A DNA stretch of 64,000 nucleotides from CAYVUM01 sp964619055 (lineage in GTDB: Bacteria > Pseudomonadota > Alphaproteobacteria > Rhodospirillales > Defluviicoccaceae): the NCBI GenBank assembly GCA_964619055.1, contig CAZUDB010000010.1:1-64000 (forward strand), in the 5' to 3' direction. Every line of letters starts with the position of its first letter. Position 1 is the stretch's first letter. The notes under the pieces are model-generated. The model was not told the origin of the DNA and searched no databases. It was given only the letters and a program-made list of their open reading frames with translations. Positions 26,429 to 35,197 of this stretch are shown here, one piece after another. The translations under genes were made by a program, and so were the position numbers.

Positions 26429-27016
26429 TCAGCTGCCACGCATATAGCCGGAGATGTCGAACGCTACATTTAAGTCCGATTCCATGACCTTAGCGTCGGT
26501 CCGCCTACGCTGTCTCGCTCGACGTCGATTGGAGCGACTGCCCATATCAACGTTATCCAGAAACAGCATCGGCTTTGCAGCCTCTAAGCGATACAAGGTC
26601 TGGAACACCGCGTCCATAGTACCGGTCATGTTGATCCGGGCTGTAACTTTTCGCAAACGGCCGTTGGATTCTGCCGGCAAAATTTGGGTACTGTTCAGAA
26701 TACCACCGGCTTGTTCAACAGCCTGCTTGACAAAATTCTGAAGTTGGGCCGCTGCCAGCGCCTCGGTTTCACCCGACAGATAGGCGGCGTTTAAAAACGG
26801 CTGACCATCCGCCTCATCGAGATAGGCACGAAGAAGGTCCAAATTTGCACCTGAGCGACGGAATTCGCTCAAGAGTTCGCGTTGATCCTCAATCTGAGCA
26901 CTCAAGTCCAAATGCTGCTGGACAATCGGCTGAATTACCAGATGGTAGGGAATGGCGAGCACCACAATCAAGACCAAGATTGCGAACAATCTGCTGAGAC
27001 GTGGCGTCATGGTCAT
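26429..27016 (-). CDS. gspM: Type II secretion protein GspM-like
   Basis: A 195-aa protein with one N-terminal membrane helix (LFAILVLIVVLAIPYHLVIQ), a coiled-coil stretch to about residue 55, and a ferredoxin-like periplasmic domain (FVKQAVEQAGGILNSTQILP, then ITARINMTGTMDAVFQTLYR, FLDNVDM). The layout matches GspM/PilO-like assembly-platform proteins. It overlaps gspL by 4 bases (ATGA), the standard L-M coupling. A short run of arginines (RSNRRRARQRRR) in the domain is unusual. Confidence 0.87.
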   Translation of the reverse strand: MTMTPRLSRLFAILVLIVVLAIPYHLVIQPIVQQHLDLSAQIEDQRELLSEFRRSGANLDLLRAYLDEADGQPFLNAAYLSGETEALAAAQLQNFVKQAVEQAGGILNSTQILPAESNGRLRKVTARINMTGTMDAVFQTLYRLEAAKPMLFLDNVDMGSRSNRRRARQRRRTDAKVMESDLNVAFDISGYMRGS

Positions 27017-28137
27017 TGTGCAGCCGCCTCGGCGGTATCGACGGTGGCGCTTCCCACAACACGAAATGTTAGATGAAAGCGCTCAGCGTTTGCGGCCTGA
27101 TCACGCATCACCGGCGCACGAAACTGAGGGTCTTGGAACATTAACGAGGCCCCGATCAAACCAATCAGAGCCGATGCGGCTTGACTATTGCCGTAGGCCT
27201 GGACCTCACCATCACGATACTGAAAGCGAAACAACCAAGTATCGTCGGGCATCGCGCGGCTCAGTTCGTCAAGAACTGCGACAACCGGCGGCTGCTGCCG
27301 CTTCCGATTCAGCAGAAAGGCCTCCTCTGCCTGCAAACTGTTGATCTCATTCTGCAACTCAGCGCCCTCCGCGGCAAGAACGCGCGCATTGGTGATTTCG
27401 CCGCTCAGCTGCTCCACGGCCGCTTGTTTTCGTTGGAGGGGAATGTAGACAAGTGCAATGATCAGGCCGGTAGCGATCACGGCAAGAATGGCCGAGAGCG
27501 CGAGACGCAACTTGCCAGAGGACCGCCCGCCCTTCGACTCCATCACCGTCCAAGGCGACCAATCGGAGTCTGACTCGGGATAGCCTAAGACACGATCGGG
27601 CGTAACGCCCCACGACCGCACCAACGTTAGCGCGTCGTCCACGCGTTGCCTGGGAACGACATAGAGATTTAGTCGGATTTTGCCGTTCTCGCGATCACGA
27701 CCCACGATATCGTAGCCGAAGTAAACAGCTTCGGCTGCGAACGGCGTCAGCCGATCCATCTCAAACTCAAGTAGCTGCTCCAGATCGGGCTCGGCGGCCG
27801 CCGGAAGTTCAAGGCTGGTTGCAATCACGTCATCGGGCGGTAGAGCCAGAACGACCTCCGAAGGTACTCTCGCAAGGCCGCTCAGAACGGATCGGACATG
27901 TGCTCGAGTGGTTTCGGCCGCCTTGCCGTCGAAATTGACCGATCCCAGTTTCTGCTCGCTTCGCTTATGCAGGTAAGTAAAGTCCGCACGATCGAGCGTG
28001 ATCGCAGCGATCAAGCGGTCTCCAGAACGTGCAAACACACGCTCGAACACGGGCATCACCATGACCCGCATCTCACCGATCCACCACTGCCAGACGGCTA
28101 CCACCGTCGACGTTATGCTGGGAAACAGTGTTGTCAC
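27013..28137 (-). CDS. gspL: Type II secretion protein GspL (PilM/PilN-like)
   Basis: A 374-aa protein. The cytoplasmic half (about 1-210) resembles PilM/GspL actin-like folds (LALPPDDVIATSLELPAA, LEQLLEFEMDRLTPF), though it looks shortened relative to full GspL. A membrane helix lies near residues 215-238. It is followed by a coiled coil and a PilN-like domain (AVLDELSRAMPDDTWLFRF...ASALIGLIGAS). GspL links the GspE ATPase to the platform. It lies 18 bases after gspJ and overlaps gspM. Confidence 0.9.
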   Translation of the reverse strand: MTTLFPSITSTVVAVWQWWIGEMRVMVMPVFERVFARSGDRLIAAITLDRADFTYLHKRSEQKLGSVNFDGKAAETTRAHVRSVLSGLARVPSEVVLALPPDDVIATSLELPAAAEPDLEQLLEFEMDRLTPFAAEAVYFGYDIVGRDRENGKIRLNLYVVPRQRVDDALTLVRSWGVTPDRVLGYPESDSDWSPWTVMESKGGRSSGKLRLALSAILAVIATGLIIALVYIPLQRKQAAVEQLSGEITNARVLAAEGAELQNEINSLQAEEAFLLNRKRQQPPVVAVLDELSRAMPDDTWLFRFQYRDGEVQAYGNSQAASALIGLIGASLMFQDPQFRAPVMRDQAANAERFHLTFRVVGSATVDTAEAAAQ

Positions 28138-28155
28138 GGCGCACTCATCACACTG

Positions 28156-28872
28156 CTAACCGGGCTCTCCGGCTTCGGCAGACCACGCGATTTGCCGAGG
28201 TTTATGCTCCATAGGATCTGCATTCCGAACCAGATGGCGCCATTCGGTTATCTGTGGGGCAACGACCAGGTTAATGGGGTTACGAACCTGGGCATCAGCG
28301 AACGTGATCGAGACCTGGATCAAATCCGGTAATGCGGGCTCATCGCGCCAAGTCTCAAACCACTCTGTACTCTGCGACTGCCCCGATTGACTGAACCCAA
28401 AGTACTCAAACGTTACGACATCAATTCCTGTCAATAGAACCACCGTCTCCTCCTCGCGATAGTCTTCCGGTGGCGGGATATCCCATTGCAGCTCGCGCCA
28501 TGCGAGAACCAATTGGCGTTCACCGGGACGGCCTTCCGCGGACAGCCGCAACCAAAAAACAGCGCCCGGTATGGCGTCCGCCGGCGACAGTGCGACGAAG
28601 TCGAGCCGGTCCGACGTTCCTGAAAAAGCGATCCGACGAACGGTTGGCTGGTAGCCAAAATGCGGAATGGCCCGTCGCAAAACACGGCGAAGCACCGTGC
28701 GTGATGCCAGATCGTGCTCAAGGCTCTCAAGCTGCTCTTCACCCACTCGCCACACGGCCGTGCCCAGATGAAGGCCGCCGAACAACAATCCGGTCAAGAT
28801 CCCAAAAAGCGTCATCGCAACGAGGATCTCAAGAAGTGTAAATCCATGGACGCGGTCGCGGTCAATGAGCAT
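28156..28872 (-). CDS. gspJ: Type II secretion minor pseudopilin GspJ
   Basis: A 238-aa prepilin. The open frame starts with TTG at 28884, but ATG 28872 gives a normal short leader before the cleavage site HGFTLLEILVAMTLFGI. The globular part has VGEEQLESLEHDLASR, ISFSG-like and LVLAWRELQWD elements typical of GspJ. Its start overlaps gspI by 11 bases. It forms the pseudopilus tip complex with GspI and GspK. Confidence 0.93.
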   Translation of the reverse strand: MLIDRDRVHGFTLLEILVAMTLFGILTGLLFGGLHLGTAVWRVGEEQLESLEHDLASRTVLRRVLRRAIPHFGYQPTVRRIAFSGTSDRLDFVALSPADAIPGAVFWLRLSAEGRPGERQLVLAWRELQWDIPPPEDYREEETVVLLTGIDVVTFEYFGFSQSGQSQSTEWFETWRDEPALPDLIQVSITFADAQVRNPINLVVAPQITEWRHLVRNADPMEHKPRQIAWSAEAGEPG

Positions 28873-29257
28873 AGTTGGCGCCAACCAACCGCAAGGTTAC
28901 CAATTCCACAGTGCTGCGATCAGCACCCCACTGGACGATGGCACGAATGGTGACGGGCACGATCTCCGCTATCGCTGTTTGGTCGGCGTCCATAACCGCA
29001 ACGTCGTAGGGCGAAATCGTCACTTCCCACTGAAAAGGCTCTTTCACCCCGGTTCTCGTGCCAGGCTCGATTTGGGCTTCGGCTGCCAAGTCGTCGATTA
29101 ACGTTCGGGCGAGCAAGACAGCATCGGCGTATTCGCGCGACGCCGCGATACCCCGCGCACCATTACCGAAAATCTGGAGGATGGCACCCAAGCTCATCGC
29201 CAGGATAACAAAAGCGACGAGGACTTCGAGAAGCGTAAATCCCGATGGGCGCTGCAT
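28862..29257 (-). CDS. gspI: Type II secretion minor pseudopilin GspI
   Basis: A 131-aa prepilin. I start it at ATG 29257, which shares one base with the gspH stop (TAATG) and leaves a short leader MQRPSG before FTLLEVLVAFVILAMS; the frame extends 15 codons upstream without need. Ser/Ala-rich helix and the ARTLIDDL segment fit GspI. Confidence 0.93.
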   Translation of the reverse strand: MQRPSGFTLLEVLVAFVILAMSLGAILQIFGNGARGIAASREYADAVLLARTLIDDLAAEAQIEPGTRTGVKEPFQWEVTISPYDVAVMDADQTAIAEIVPVTIRAIVQWGADRSTVELVTLRLVGANYAH

Positions 29258-29787
29258 TATCCTGACGTATCCTGCAAAACTGTGACGCGTCCTGTTAGCC
29301 ACTCGACACGAACCCGAAAAGTGGAGCGGCCATCGCTGACGACTACCTCGCCGCCAGTCGAGCTGCCGTCGGGAAAGTAACGGATCTGGCCTGCAGCATC
29401 GTCAAACAACTCCGATCGCGCTGTAAACAGCCCGATCGTCAGGTCTTCGGGCAGTTGGCTGGCCGGCTGGCCGGAAACGACATACCGGTTGTTGGCAATA
29501 TCGACGGCCATCACCGTTTCGGCGTTCTCGGAAATGGCCCGCCCCCGTGCAGTCCGAAGTGCCGCTGCCACTTGAGTGGCTGCAAACTCCGCATCAGCAT
29601 TGAAATCCCGCAAAAATGTCGGAGCGACCGCCGCAGTAAGAACGCCAATAAGAACGAGAACGACCAAGAGTTCGAGAAGGGTGAACCCACGAGGTTCCCG
29701 ACCACGCGGTAGGCCGGCCCCGCCTCTACCGTTGCCAGCTGGTAACGTCCTGATCCTCCCCTTCTCCGCCCTCGGTATCGTCCGCAC
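29257..29787 (-). CDS. gspH: Type II secretion minor pseudopilin GspH
   Basis: The cleavage site GFTLLELLVVLVLIGVLTA is clear, with AALRTARGRAISENAETV and a C-terminal WLTGRVTVL strand typical of GspH. The start is uncertain. No ATG lies close to the cleavage site; the nearest usable codons are GTG 29787 (chosen; overlaps gspG by 62 bases, leader of about 34 residues) and ATG 29805. The leader would be unusually long and Arg/Gly-rich. A non-standard start nearer the cleavage site is possible. Confidence 0.88.
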   Translation of the reverse strand: MRTIPRAEKGRIRTLPAGNGRGGAGLPRGREPRGFTLLELLVVLVLIGVLTAAVAPTFLRDFNADAEFAATQVAAALRTARGRAISENAETVMAVDIANNRYVVSGQPASQLPEDLTIGLFTARSELFDDAAGQIRYFPDGSSTGGEVVVSDGRSTFRVRVEWLTGRVTVLQDTSG

Positions 29788-30205
29788 CGAGGCTATACAG
29801 ATCATACTCGCCGTTTTGTCCCGGATAGCGATAGCTGTACATCCGCCCCCAGGGATCGGTAATCGCTTCGGTGGATTTAAGGTAGGGGCCATTCCACGTA
29901 CTGATGCCGGTCGGCCTTTCTACAAGCGCCAACAATCCCTCATCGTCCGTTGGGTAGCGCCCCACCTGCAATCGGTAGAGATCCAGAGCGGCGCCAATGC
30001 GTTCGACTTGGATCTTTGCAGCCTCAGACTTGGCCGTGCCTAAGAACTGAAACACTTGAGGCCCGGCAAAAATCGCCGCCACAATGCCCAAAATAATGAG
30101 AACGACCAAGATTTCGAGCAGCGTAAACCCACCGGAGCGGCGGGCCCTTGCTTTGGCGCTCGCAAGCGGCTCGGATGTGTCGACAGTTGAGGGACGAGCA
30201 GTCAT
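29726..30205 (-). CDS. gspG: Type II secretion major pseudopilin GspG
   Basis: A 159-aa protein from ATG 30205, which has GGAAAG eight bases upstream; the longer frame to 30232 overlaps gspF. A basic Ala/Arg leader precedes GGFTLLEILVVLIILGIV. The conserved calcium-site and turn residues follow: GRYPTDDEGLLAL, WNGPYLK, DPWGRMYSYRYPG and YDLYSLGADD. The acidic tail (GGEGEDQD) is typical of the major pseudopilin. It is the main subunit of the periplasmic pseudopilus. Confidence 0.96.
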   Translation of the reverse strand: MTARPSTVDTSEPLASAKARARRSGGFTLLEILVVLIILGIVAAIFAGPQVFQFLGTAKSEAAKIQVERIGAALDLYRLQVGRYPTDDEGLLALVERPTGISTWNGPYLKSTEAITDPWGRMYSYRYPGQNGEYDLYSLGADDTEGGEGEDQDVTSWQR

Positions 30206-30221
30206 GATCAGGCTTTCCAAA

Positions 30222-31460
30222 TTAGAAGGCAAACTGGTGAATACTCAACATCGGCACAAGAACGGACACGATGATTCCCGCAATCAAGAGCGCCATGCCG
30301 AGTGTTAAAGCAGGCGTTAGTAAAGTCAGCATTCGTTTCGTGTCCTGCTGAACTTTTTCTTCATACATCTCCGAGACACGGATAAGCATGTTTTCTAGGT
30401 TACCGCTTTCTTCGCCGATCCGGATAAGGTGAATGGCGTGTTCGGGAAACACGCGCGTTCGCGCCAAAGGATCGGCAAGTGTTCGCCCAGCCTTTACTTG
30501 TGCCTCGGCCTCGGCCACCGCCTCAGCAAGCGCGGCATTGCGCAGGGCCGAGCGGGCGACCGACAACGCCCCCAACAAAGGCACACCGTTGCCAATTAAC
30601 ATCGCAAGGGTATAGCTAAACCGCGCGACTTCGGACTTGGTCAGAATAGCACCAAGCACAGGCATCCGAAGTGCCAGCCGGTCCAGCTCCAGGCGCCCAC
30701 GGGGTGATTGCCGGCGCTGCATGGTTAACAACACTGCGGCTAATCCACCACCAACCGGGACCCACCAGTAGAGTTCTGCCACATGGCCTAAATCCACAAC
30801 GATCCGAGTAGCCAAAGGCAACTCCACACCAGCTTGGCGAAAGATGTCGGCAAAGTTGGGAATGATGACAGCGATGATCACGAGCACGGACAAGAGGGAG
30901 GCAACGACGAGGATGACCGGATAGACCAGTGCTGATCGGAGCGTTTGCCGTGCTCGTTCTGAGTTCTCCAAGTAGGCGGCAGTTTTCGCCAGGGCTTTAT
31001 CGAGGGCACCGCCCGCCTCACCGGCGCGCACCATCCCTAGACCAAATCGATTGAACGTGCCCGATTGGGCAGCCATGGCACTGGACAGTGTGGCACCGTC
31101 GCGAACGCTGGCCTGAACGCGCGACATCACCGCAGCAATCGGCGGCCGAGCCGCATAGGTGATCAGCATGTCCAGGCTCTGATCCAGGGCCAGCCCTGCA
31201 GACAGCAGCGTCGCCAACTCTCGGTAGATGGAAATCTCATCAGCGCGGTTGAGGACGCGTTTACGCCCCAGGTCAAAGCGGAAACGCGATGTCCGCCGCT
31301 CGCCCGTTTCCTGCACGCGGAGCGTCATGAGCCCGCGGGCTCTCAATTGTTCGACCAAAGCTCCTCGGTTGGCGGCCTCCAGGTCGCCTTCGACAATCTC
31401 TCCCGGTTGTGTCAAGGCGCGGTAATGAAACGTCGGCACGCTTGAACTCTCACAGGTCAA
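30222..31460 (-). CDS. gspF: Type II secretion platform protein GspF
   Basis: A 412-aa polytopic protein with two T2SSF domains: ISIYRELATLLSAGLALDQS opens the first and RFSYTLAMLIGNGVPLLGAL the second. Signatures include MVRAGEAGGALDKALAKTA and the mirrored RIGEESGNLENML. Three membrane helices lie in the expected places, the last at the C terminus (LTLGMALLIAGIIVSVLVPM). It starts 6 bases after gspE. Confidence 0.96.
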   Translation of the reverse strand: MTCESSSVPTFHYRALTQPGEIVEGDLEAANRGALVEQLRARGLMTLRVQETGERRTSRFRFDLGRKRVLNRADEISIYRELATLLSAGLALDQSLDMLITYAARPPIAAVMSRVQASVRDGATLSSAMAAQSGTFNRFGLGMVRAGEAGGALDKALAKTAAYLENSERARQTLRSALVYPVILVVASLLSVLVIIAVIIPNFADIFRQAGVELPLATRIVVDLGHVAELYWWVPVGGGLAAVLLTMQRRQSPRGRLELDRLALRMPVLGAILTKSEVARFSYTLAMLIGNGVPLLGALSVARSALRNAALAEAVAEAEAQVKAGRTLADPLARTRVFPEHAIHLIRIGEESGNLENMLIRVSEMYEEKVQQDTKRMLTLLTPALTLGMALLIAGIIVSVLVPMLSIHQFAF

Positions 31461-31466
31461 CGACGC

Positions 31467-33176
31467 TTAGGCATCACGCGTAACACGCAAGACCTCTTCA
31501 AGGGATGTTACACCTGCAAGCGCCTTACGGATGCCGTCCTCATACAATGTGCGCATGCCCGATGCGACCGCACATTTATGAAGATCTCGCGCATCTGCTC
31601 TGCGCAAGGCCAGGCGCCGAAGTTCTTCTGTCATCACGAGCATTTCCGCAATGACCGACCGACCGACATATCCGGAGCCACCGCAGCTGTCGCACCCGCG
31701 CGGTCGGAACAGGTCGATGGGGGCATCATCGGCATAACGATGCAACTCGAACTCACGGGCCAAATCAGAGACTGCGGGGTGGCGCTCGCGACACTCAGGG
31801 CATAAGACGCGTACCAATCGCTGGGCCGCAACACCGTTCACCGTGGAGGCGAGCAGGTAATCCTCAAGGCCGATGTCGAGCAACCGCGTCACCGAGCCCG
31901 CAGCGGAGTTCGTGTGCAAGGTTGAGAGCACGAGGTGGCCGGTCAACGCAGCCTGAGCCGCGATCTGAGCCGTCTCGCGGTCTCGGATTTCGCCGATCAT
32001 GATGACGTCGGGATCCTGGCGAAGAATGGATCGGAGCGAGTGCCCAAACGTAAGGCCGATTTGCGGCTTCACCTGGATTTGGTTGATACCATGCAGTTGG
32101 TACTCGATCGGGTCCTCGACCGTAATCAACTTAAGGTCGGGTGAGTTGATCCGCAGAAGCGATGTATAGAGCGTTGTCGTCTTCCCGCTCCCCGTCGGTC
32201 CCGTGACCAACAAAATCCCATTGGGTTGTTCCAGAATTGATAGAAAAACTTCCAGTGTATCAGGTGCAAATCCGAGCGCCTCGAAATCGAGAACGGTAGA
32301 GCGCTTATCAAGCACACGCATTACAACGGATTCACCATGGAGTGTCGGTAGCGTCGACACGCGAAAGTCGATCTCCTGTCCGCGAACAGCCAATTTGATG
32401 CGGCCGTCCTGGGGCAGTCGTCGCTCAGCGATATTCAGTTTGGACATGATCTTAATCCGCGACACGATGGCGGACTTCAGCTCTGTCGACGGCGCATCCA
32501 TAACCTTCAGGACGCCGTCGATGCGATATCGAACGCGCAGGTCGCCCTCGAACGGCTCAATATGAATGTCCGATGCCCGCGCTTCGACTGCGCGCCAGAT
32601 CAGAGCATTGACCAGCTTAATCACCGGTGCCTCGCTGGCCATGTCTTTCAAGCGTTCGGCGTCCTCGGTCGCTTCGTCTGCGTCGGAGGTTCCGGTGAGA
32701 ACGCTGTCGGTGGCCCCGACGGCGGAGCCGAAGATGCGATCAAGCGCGCGCTCAATATCGGCGGGAATGCCGACACGCCGTTCGACGGCTAGGCCCGTCG
32801 CCAGATGCACGGCCTTAGCCAAGTACTCATCCAGCGGGTCTGCCATAGCAAGCGTGAGCGTGCCGTCGGCTAGCGTAAGTGGCACGGCCTTTACTTCTTT
32901 CAGGAACTTTGAGCTTAAGCGATCTTCTGCGACCGGTTCATCAGGATACTCAAAGGGAGAAACGAGGCTAAGTCCGAGGGCATCGGCCAACGCGTGGGCC
33001 ATGTCGGCTTCGGCAACGAGTCCCAGTTTCACGAGGATTGCGGACAAGCGATCATTGGCCGCGGTGTCGGCGACTCGCCGCGCACGTTCGAGTGACGCGC
33101 CATCGAGCTTGCCTTGAGAAATCAACAGCCGGCCAACGGCTGCGTCGACGGCGTCTCGTTCAAAACCCTCGGGCAT
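31467..33176 (-). CDS. gspE: Type II secretion ATPase GspE
   Basis: A 569-aa hexameric ATPase. The N-terminal GspE-N/MshEN-type domain has ARRVADTAANDRLSAILVKL and LGLSLVSPFEYPD. The core has the Walker A GPTGSGKTTTLY near residue 324, the Asp box ITVEDPIEYQLHGINQIQV, Walker B GEIRDRETAQIA and the His box GHLVLSTLHTNSA. A zinc-type tetracysteine motif is present: CPEC then, 31 residues on, CDSCGGSG. It powers pseudopilus assembly. Confidence 0.97.
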   Translation of the reverse strand: MPEGFERDAVDAAVGRLLISQGKLDGASLERARRVADTAANDRLSAILVKLGLVAEADMAHALADALGLSLVSPFEYPDEPVAEDRLSSKFLKEVKAVPLTLADGTLTLAMADPLDEYLAKAVHLATGLAVERRVGIPADIERALDRIFGSAVGATDSVLTGTSDADEATEDAERLKDMASEAPVIKLVNALIWRAVEARASDIHIEPFEGDLRVRYRIDGVLKVMDAPSTELKSAIVSRIKIMSKLNIAERRLPQDGRIKLAVRGQEIDFRVSTLPTLHGESVVMRVLDKRSTVLDFEALGFAPDTLEVFLSILEQPNGILLVTGPTGSGKTTTLYTSLLRINSPDLKLITVEDPIEYQLHGINQIQVKPQIGLTFGHSLRSILRQDPDVIMIGEIRDRETAQIAAQAALTGHLVLSTLHTNSAAGSVTRLLDIGLEDYLLASTVNGVAAQRLVRVLCPECRERHPAVSDLAREFELHRYADDAPIDLFRPRGCDSCGGSGYVGRSVIAEMLVMTEELRRLALRRADARDLHKCAVASGMRTLYEDGIRKALAGVTSLEEVLRVTRDA

Positions 33177-33241
33177 CGATCATGCCATCGTCGAATGTTT
33201 GTTCAGGGTCCGGGGCAGTGGATGCGGCACGGCCCCACGTC

Positions 33242-33994
33242 CTACGTCTTCAGCACAAACGGCCCATAAAGCCAAGTATACCATGTTGCGGCTGCCAGAT
33301 ACGGGCCGAACGGAATTGGTCTGTCAAGATCCCGAGAGGCACGCGATACACGCTCCAACAAGGCAACGGCGAGCGCCAACACGGCGGCGCCTAGGATTAC
33401 GCTCGCCAGGCCTGTCCACGACAGCCACGCGCCGGACGCGGCAATAAGCTTGGCGTCGCCGTAACCGAGGCCGTCTCGACCCCGTAGGGACTTGTAAGCC
33501 AAGGCAACGCCAACGAACGCGATAAGTCCCGCTACCGCGCCGATGGCATGATCGACAACGTGCGCAGCGGGCAAGAATGCAGATGTAACGAGGCCAAGCA
33601 GCAGAAGGGGTAGCGTGAGCTCGTCCGGCAAGATGAGGTGTCGGACATCTATCACCGCTAGAGCCAAGAGGAACCAACCGAGGACGCACGTGGGCAACAA
33701 CAACCATCCATCCACTACCGCCGCGGCCCAGACGGCAATGAACAGTGCTGCCACCTCAACACACGGATAGAAATAGCCAATGGCTTCACCACAATGCCGG
33801 CACCGACCTTTTTGGATGACCCAGGAGGCGAACGGCACCAATTCGAGCACAGAGAGCCGATGCTTGCATTTGGGACAGCGCGATCGGTCAAGGATCAGCG
33901 GCTCATCTGCAGGCAGCCGCACGATCACGACGGCGAGAAAGCTGCCAACAAATGGTGCGAACACAATGACGATCCAGGGCTCGACTGATACCAT
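33242..33994 (-). CDS. gspO: Prepilin peptidase GspO/PilD
   Basis: A 250-aa membrane protein. The cytoplasmic loop has the CPKC (40, 43) and CRHC (65, 68) pairs used for zinc and N-methylation. The two catalytic aspartates of the A24 family are Asp116 (in AVIDVRHLILPD) and Asp180 (in GYGDAKL). About seven membrane helices. It cleaves and methylates the GspG-K pseudopilins encoded downstream. It lies 65 bases upstream of gspE, probably the first gene of the main operon, and is divergent from a nuclease-like gene. Confidence 0.95.
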   Translation of the reverse strand: MVSVEPWIVIVFAPFVGSFLAVVIVRLPADEPLILDRSRCPKCKHRLSVLELVPFASWVIQKGRCRHCGEAIGYFYPCVEVAALFIAVWAAAVVDGWLLLPTCVLGWFLLALAVIDVRHLILPDELTLPLLLLGLVTSAFLPAAHVVDHAIGAVAGLIAFVGVALAYKSLRGRDGLGYGDAKLIAASGAWLSWTGLASVILGAAVLALAVALLERVSRASRDLDRPIPFGPYLAAATWYTWLYGPFVLKT

Positions 33995-34088
33995 CAGACT
34001 TCAGGTGGTTTTTTGGAGTTTAACGCTTGCTCGGGTGATTCGGTCGTTGACCAGGATAGCCGTTAGGGTTTCGACGCCCCTACCATGG

Positions 34089-34565
34089 ATGCGGCCAATG
34101 CGCCTTCTCATAGTCATAACGATAACTCTGGTGGCCGGCATCGCCAATGCCAAGTCAAACACCATCACCAGTTACGCGGTGGTCCAGGACAACGCCACAT
34201 TGAGAATGCGAGGGGAGACAATCCGTCTGGTCGGAGTATTTGTTCCGGACATGGGCCGTCAATGCCGGTCCACAGTGCTTCCCATCCGTTGCGGCCTCAG
34301 TCGCGCAGCAGAAGCCCTGGATTTCGTAATTCAGGGCTTTGTTCGCTGTCGGATTGTTCAGGCATATTCAGATGGAAGCGTCGGGGGGTTTTGTGCCACT
34401 GGCTACACGAGTTCCTCCAATGGCACGGACCTTGGCGGCTATCTTGTCTCGGAAGGCTTGGCTGTTGCCACGGACGGAGCACCTCCGCAATATCGGGCTT
34501 TGGAGCGAATCGCCCGAAGCAACGGTCTTGGTGTCTGGGGTTTTCAGGTGGACGTCATTCGCTAA
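34089..34565 (+). CDS. Exported thermonuclease-like (SNase-fold) protein, active site degenerate
   Basis: A 158-aa protein with a signal peptide (RLLIVITITLVAGIANA). The start is ATG 34089 or 34098; the longer frame upstream is a shadow of gspO. The mature part follows the staphylococcal-nuclease fold: TLRMRGETIRLVGVFVPD, then VRCRIVQAYSDGSVGGFC, DLGGYLVSEGLAVATDG and a closing GVWGF. The catalytic Glu of the ...D-x-P-E motif is replaced here (FVPDMGRQC), so nuclease activity is doubtful. Such proteins are common in alphaproteobacteria. It is inserted in reverse between gspB and gspO. Confidence 0.75.
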   Translation: MRPMRLLIVITITLVAGIANAKSNTITSYAVVQDNATLRMRGETIRLVGVFVPDMGRQCRSTVLPIRCGLSRAAEALDFVIQGFVRCRIVQAYSDGSVGGFCATGYTSSSNGTDLGGYLVSEGLAVATDGAPPQYRALERIARSNGLGVWGFQVDVIR

Positions 34566-34631
34566 ACTCCGCACCGATCATAGCTCCAGGGTCGACCCCC
34601 AGGGCCGTCCGGTTTGGGAAGGGTTAGGACG

Positions 34632-35144
34632 ATGTTCCGTTTCGGATTAACGTGCGCCAACGCCCTGCCAAAGCACATAATGTTCGCGGCGAGCATAGTC
34701 CTAGCATCCGCTTTCGCCAGTCCCGTGGCGACGCAAGAGCGCCTTGTCGTTGAATTGGAGGAAATCAGCGCCGTCGTCCTCGGCGATTGGTACGATGTCG
34801 ATACCGTCGATGGCGACCACACGGAGTGGATCCGGCTCGAGCCCAACGGTCGTTTTTTGTTTGGCACGCTCGCAAACTTTGGCCAGTACCCCACGCGTTG
34901 GGAAGCACGGCGATTGCATCTTGTTAGTCGCGAGTCCCTCGTCATCCATTGGCCCAACGGCGCCTTCTGCGCCTACTACGTGACGATTGAGCGCTCCGGC
35001 GGCTTCGTCACCATGCACTGGCAGCCCGATCGCGACGATCGCGATTTCGGACCCTTTGACGGAATCATTACTCGGGCCGTAATGCCATGGGGAAACTGTG
35101 CTCCAACGGAGTGGCGGCGACCACGCTCAAGTTCTCGCCCATAA
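34632..35144 (+). CDS. Exported protein of unknown function
   Basis: A 170-aa protein from ATG 34632 behind AGGA. A signal peptide is likely (IMFAASIVLASAFASPVAT). I do not recognise the family. The mature part is a small beta-rich domain with LGDWYDVDTVDGDHTEWIRL, PNGRFLFGTL and CAYYVTIERSGGFVTMHW; two cysteines (NGAFCAYY and WGNCAP) could form a disulfide. The shape recalls lipocalin-like sensor domains, but that is only an impression. It follows the nuclease-like gene by 66 bases and may share its transcript. Confidence 0.65.
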   Translation: MFRFGLTCANALPKHIMFAASIVLASAFASPVATQERLVVELEEISAVVLGDWYDVDTVDGDHTEWIRLEPNGRFLFGTLANFGQYPTRWEARRLHLVSRESLVIHWPNGAFCAYYVTIERSGGFVTMHWQPDRDDRDFGPFDGIITRAVMPWGNCAPTEWRRPRSSSRP

Positions 35145-35197
35145 CGCCAGAGCCGTTGCCTCGTACCATCCAATGCGGCTTACAAACCGTCGGCACG

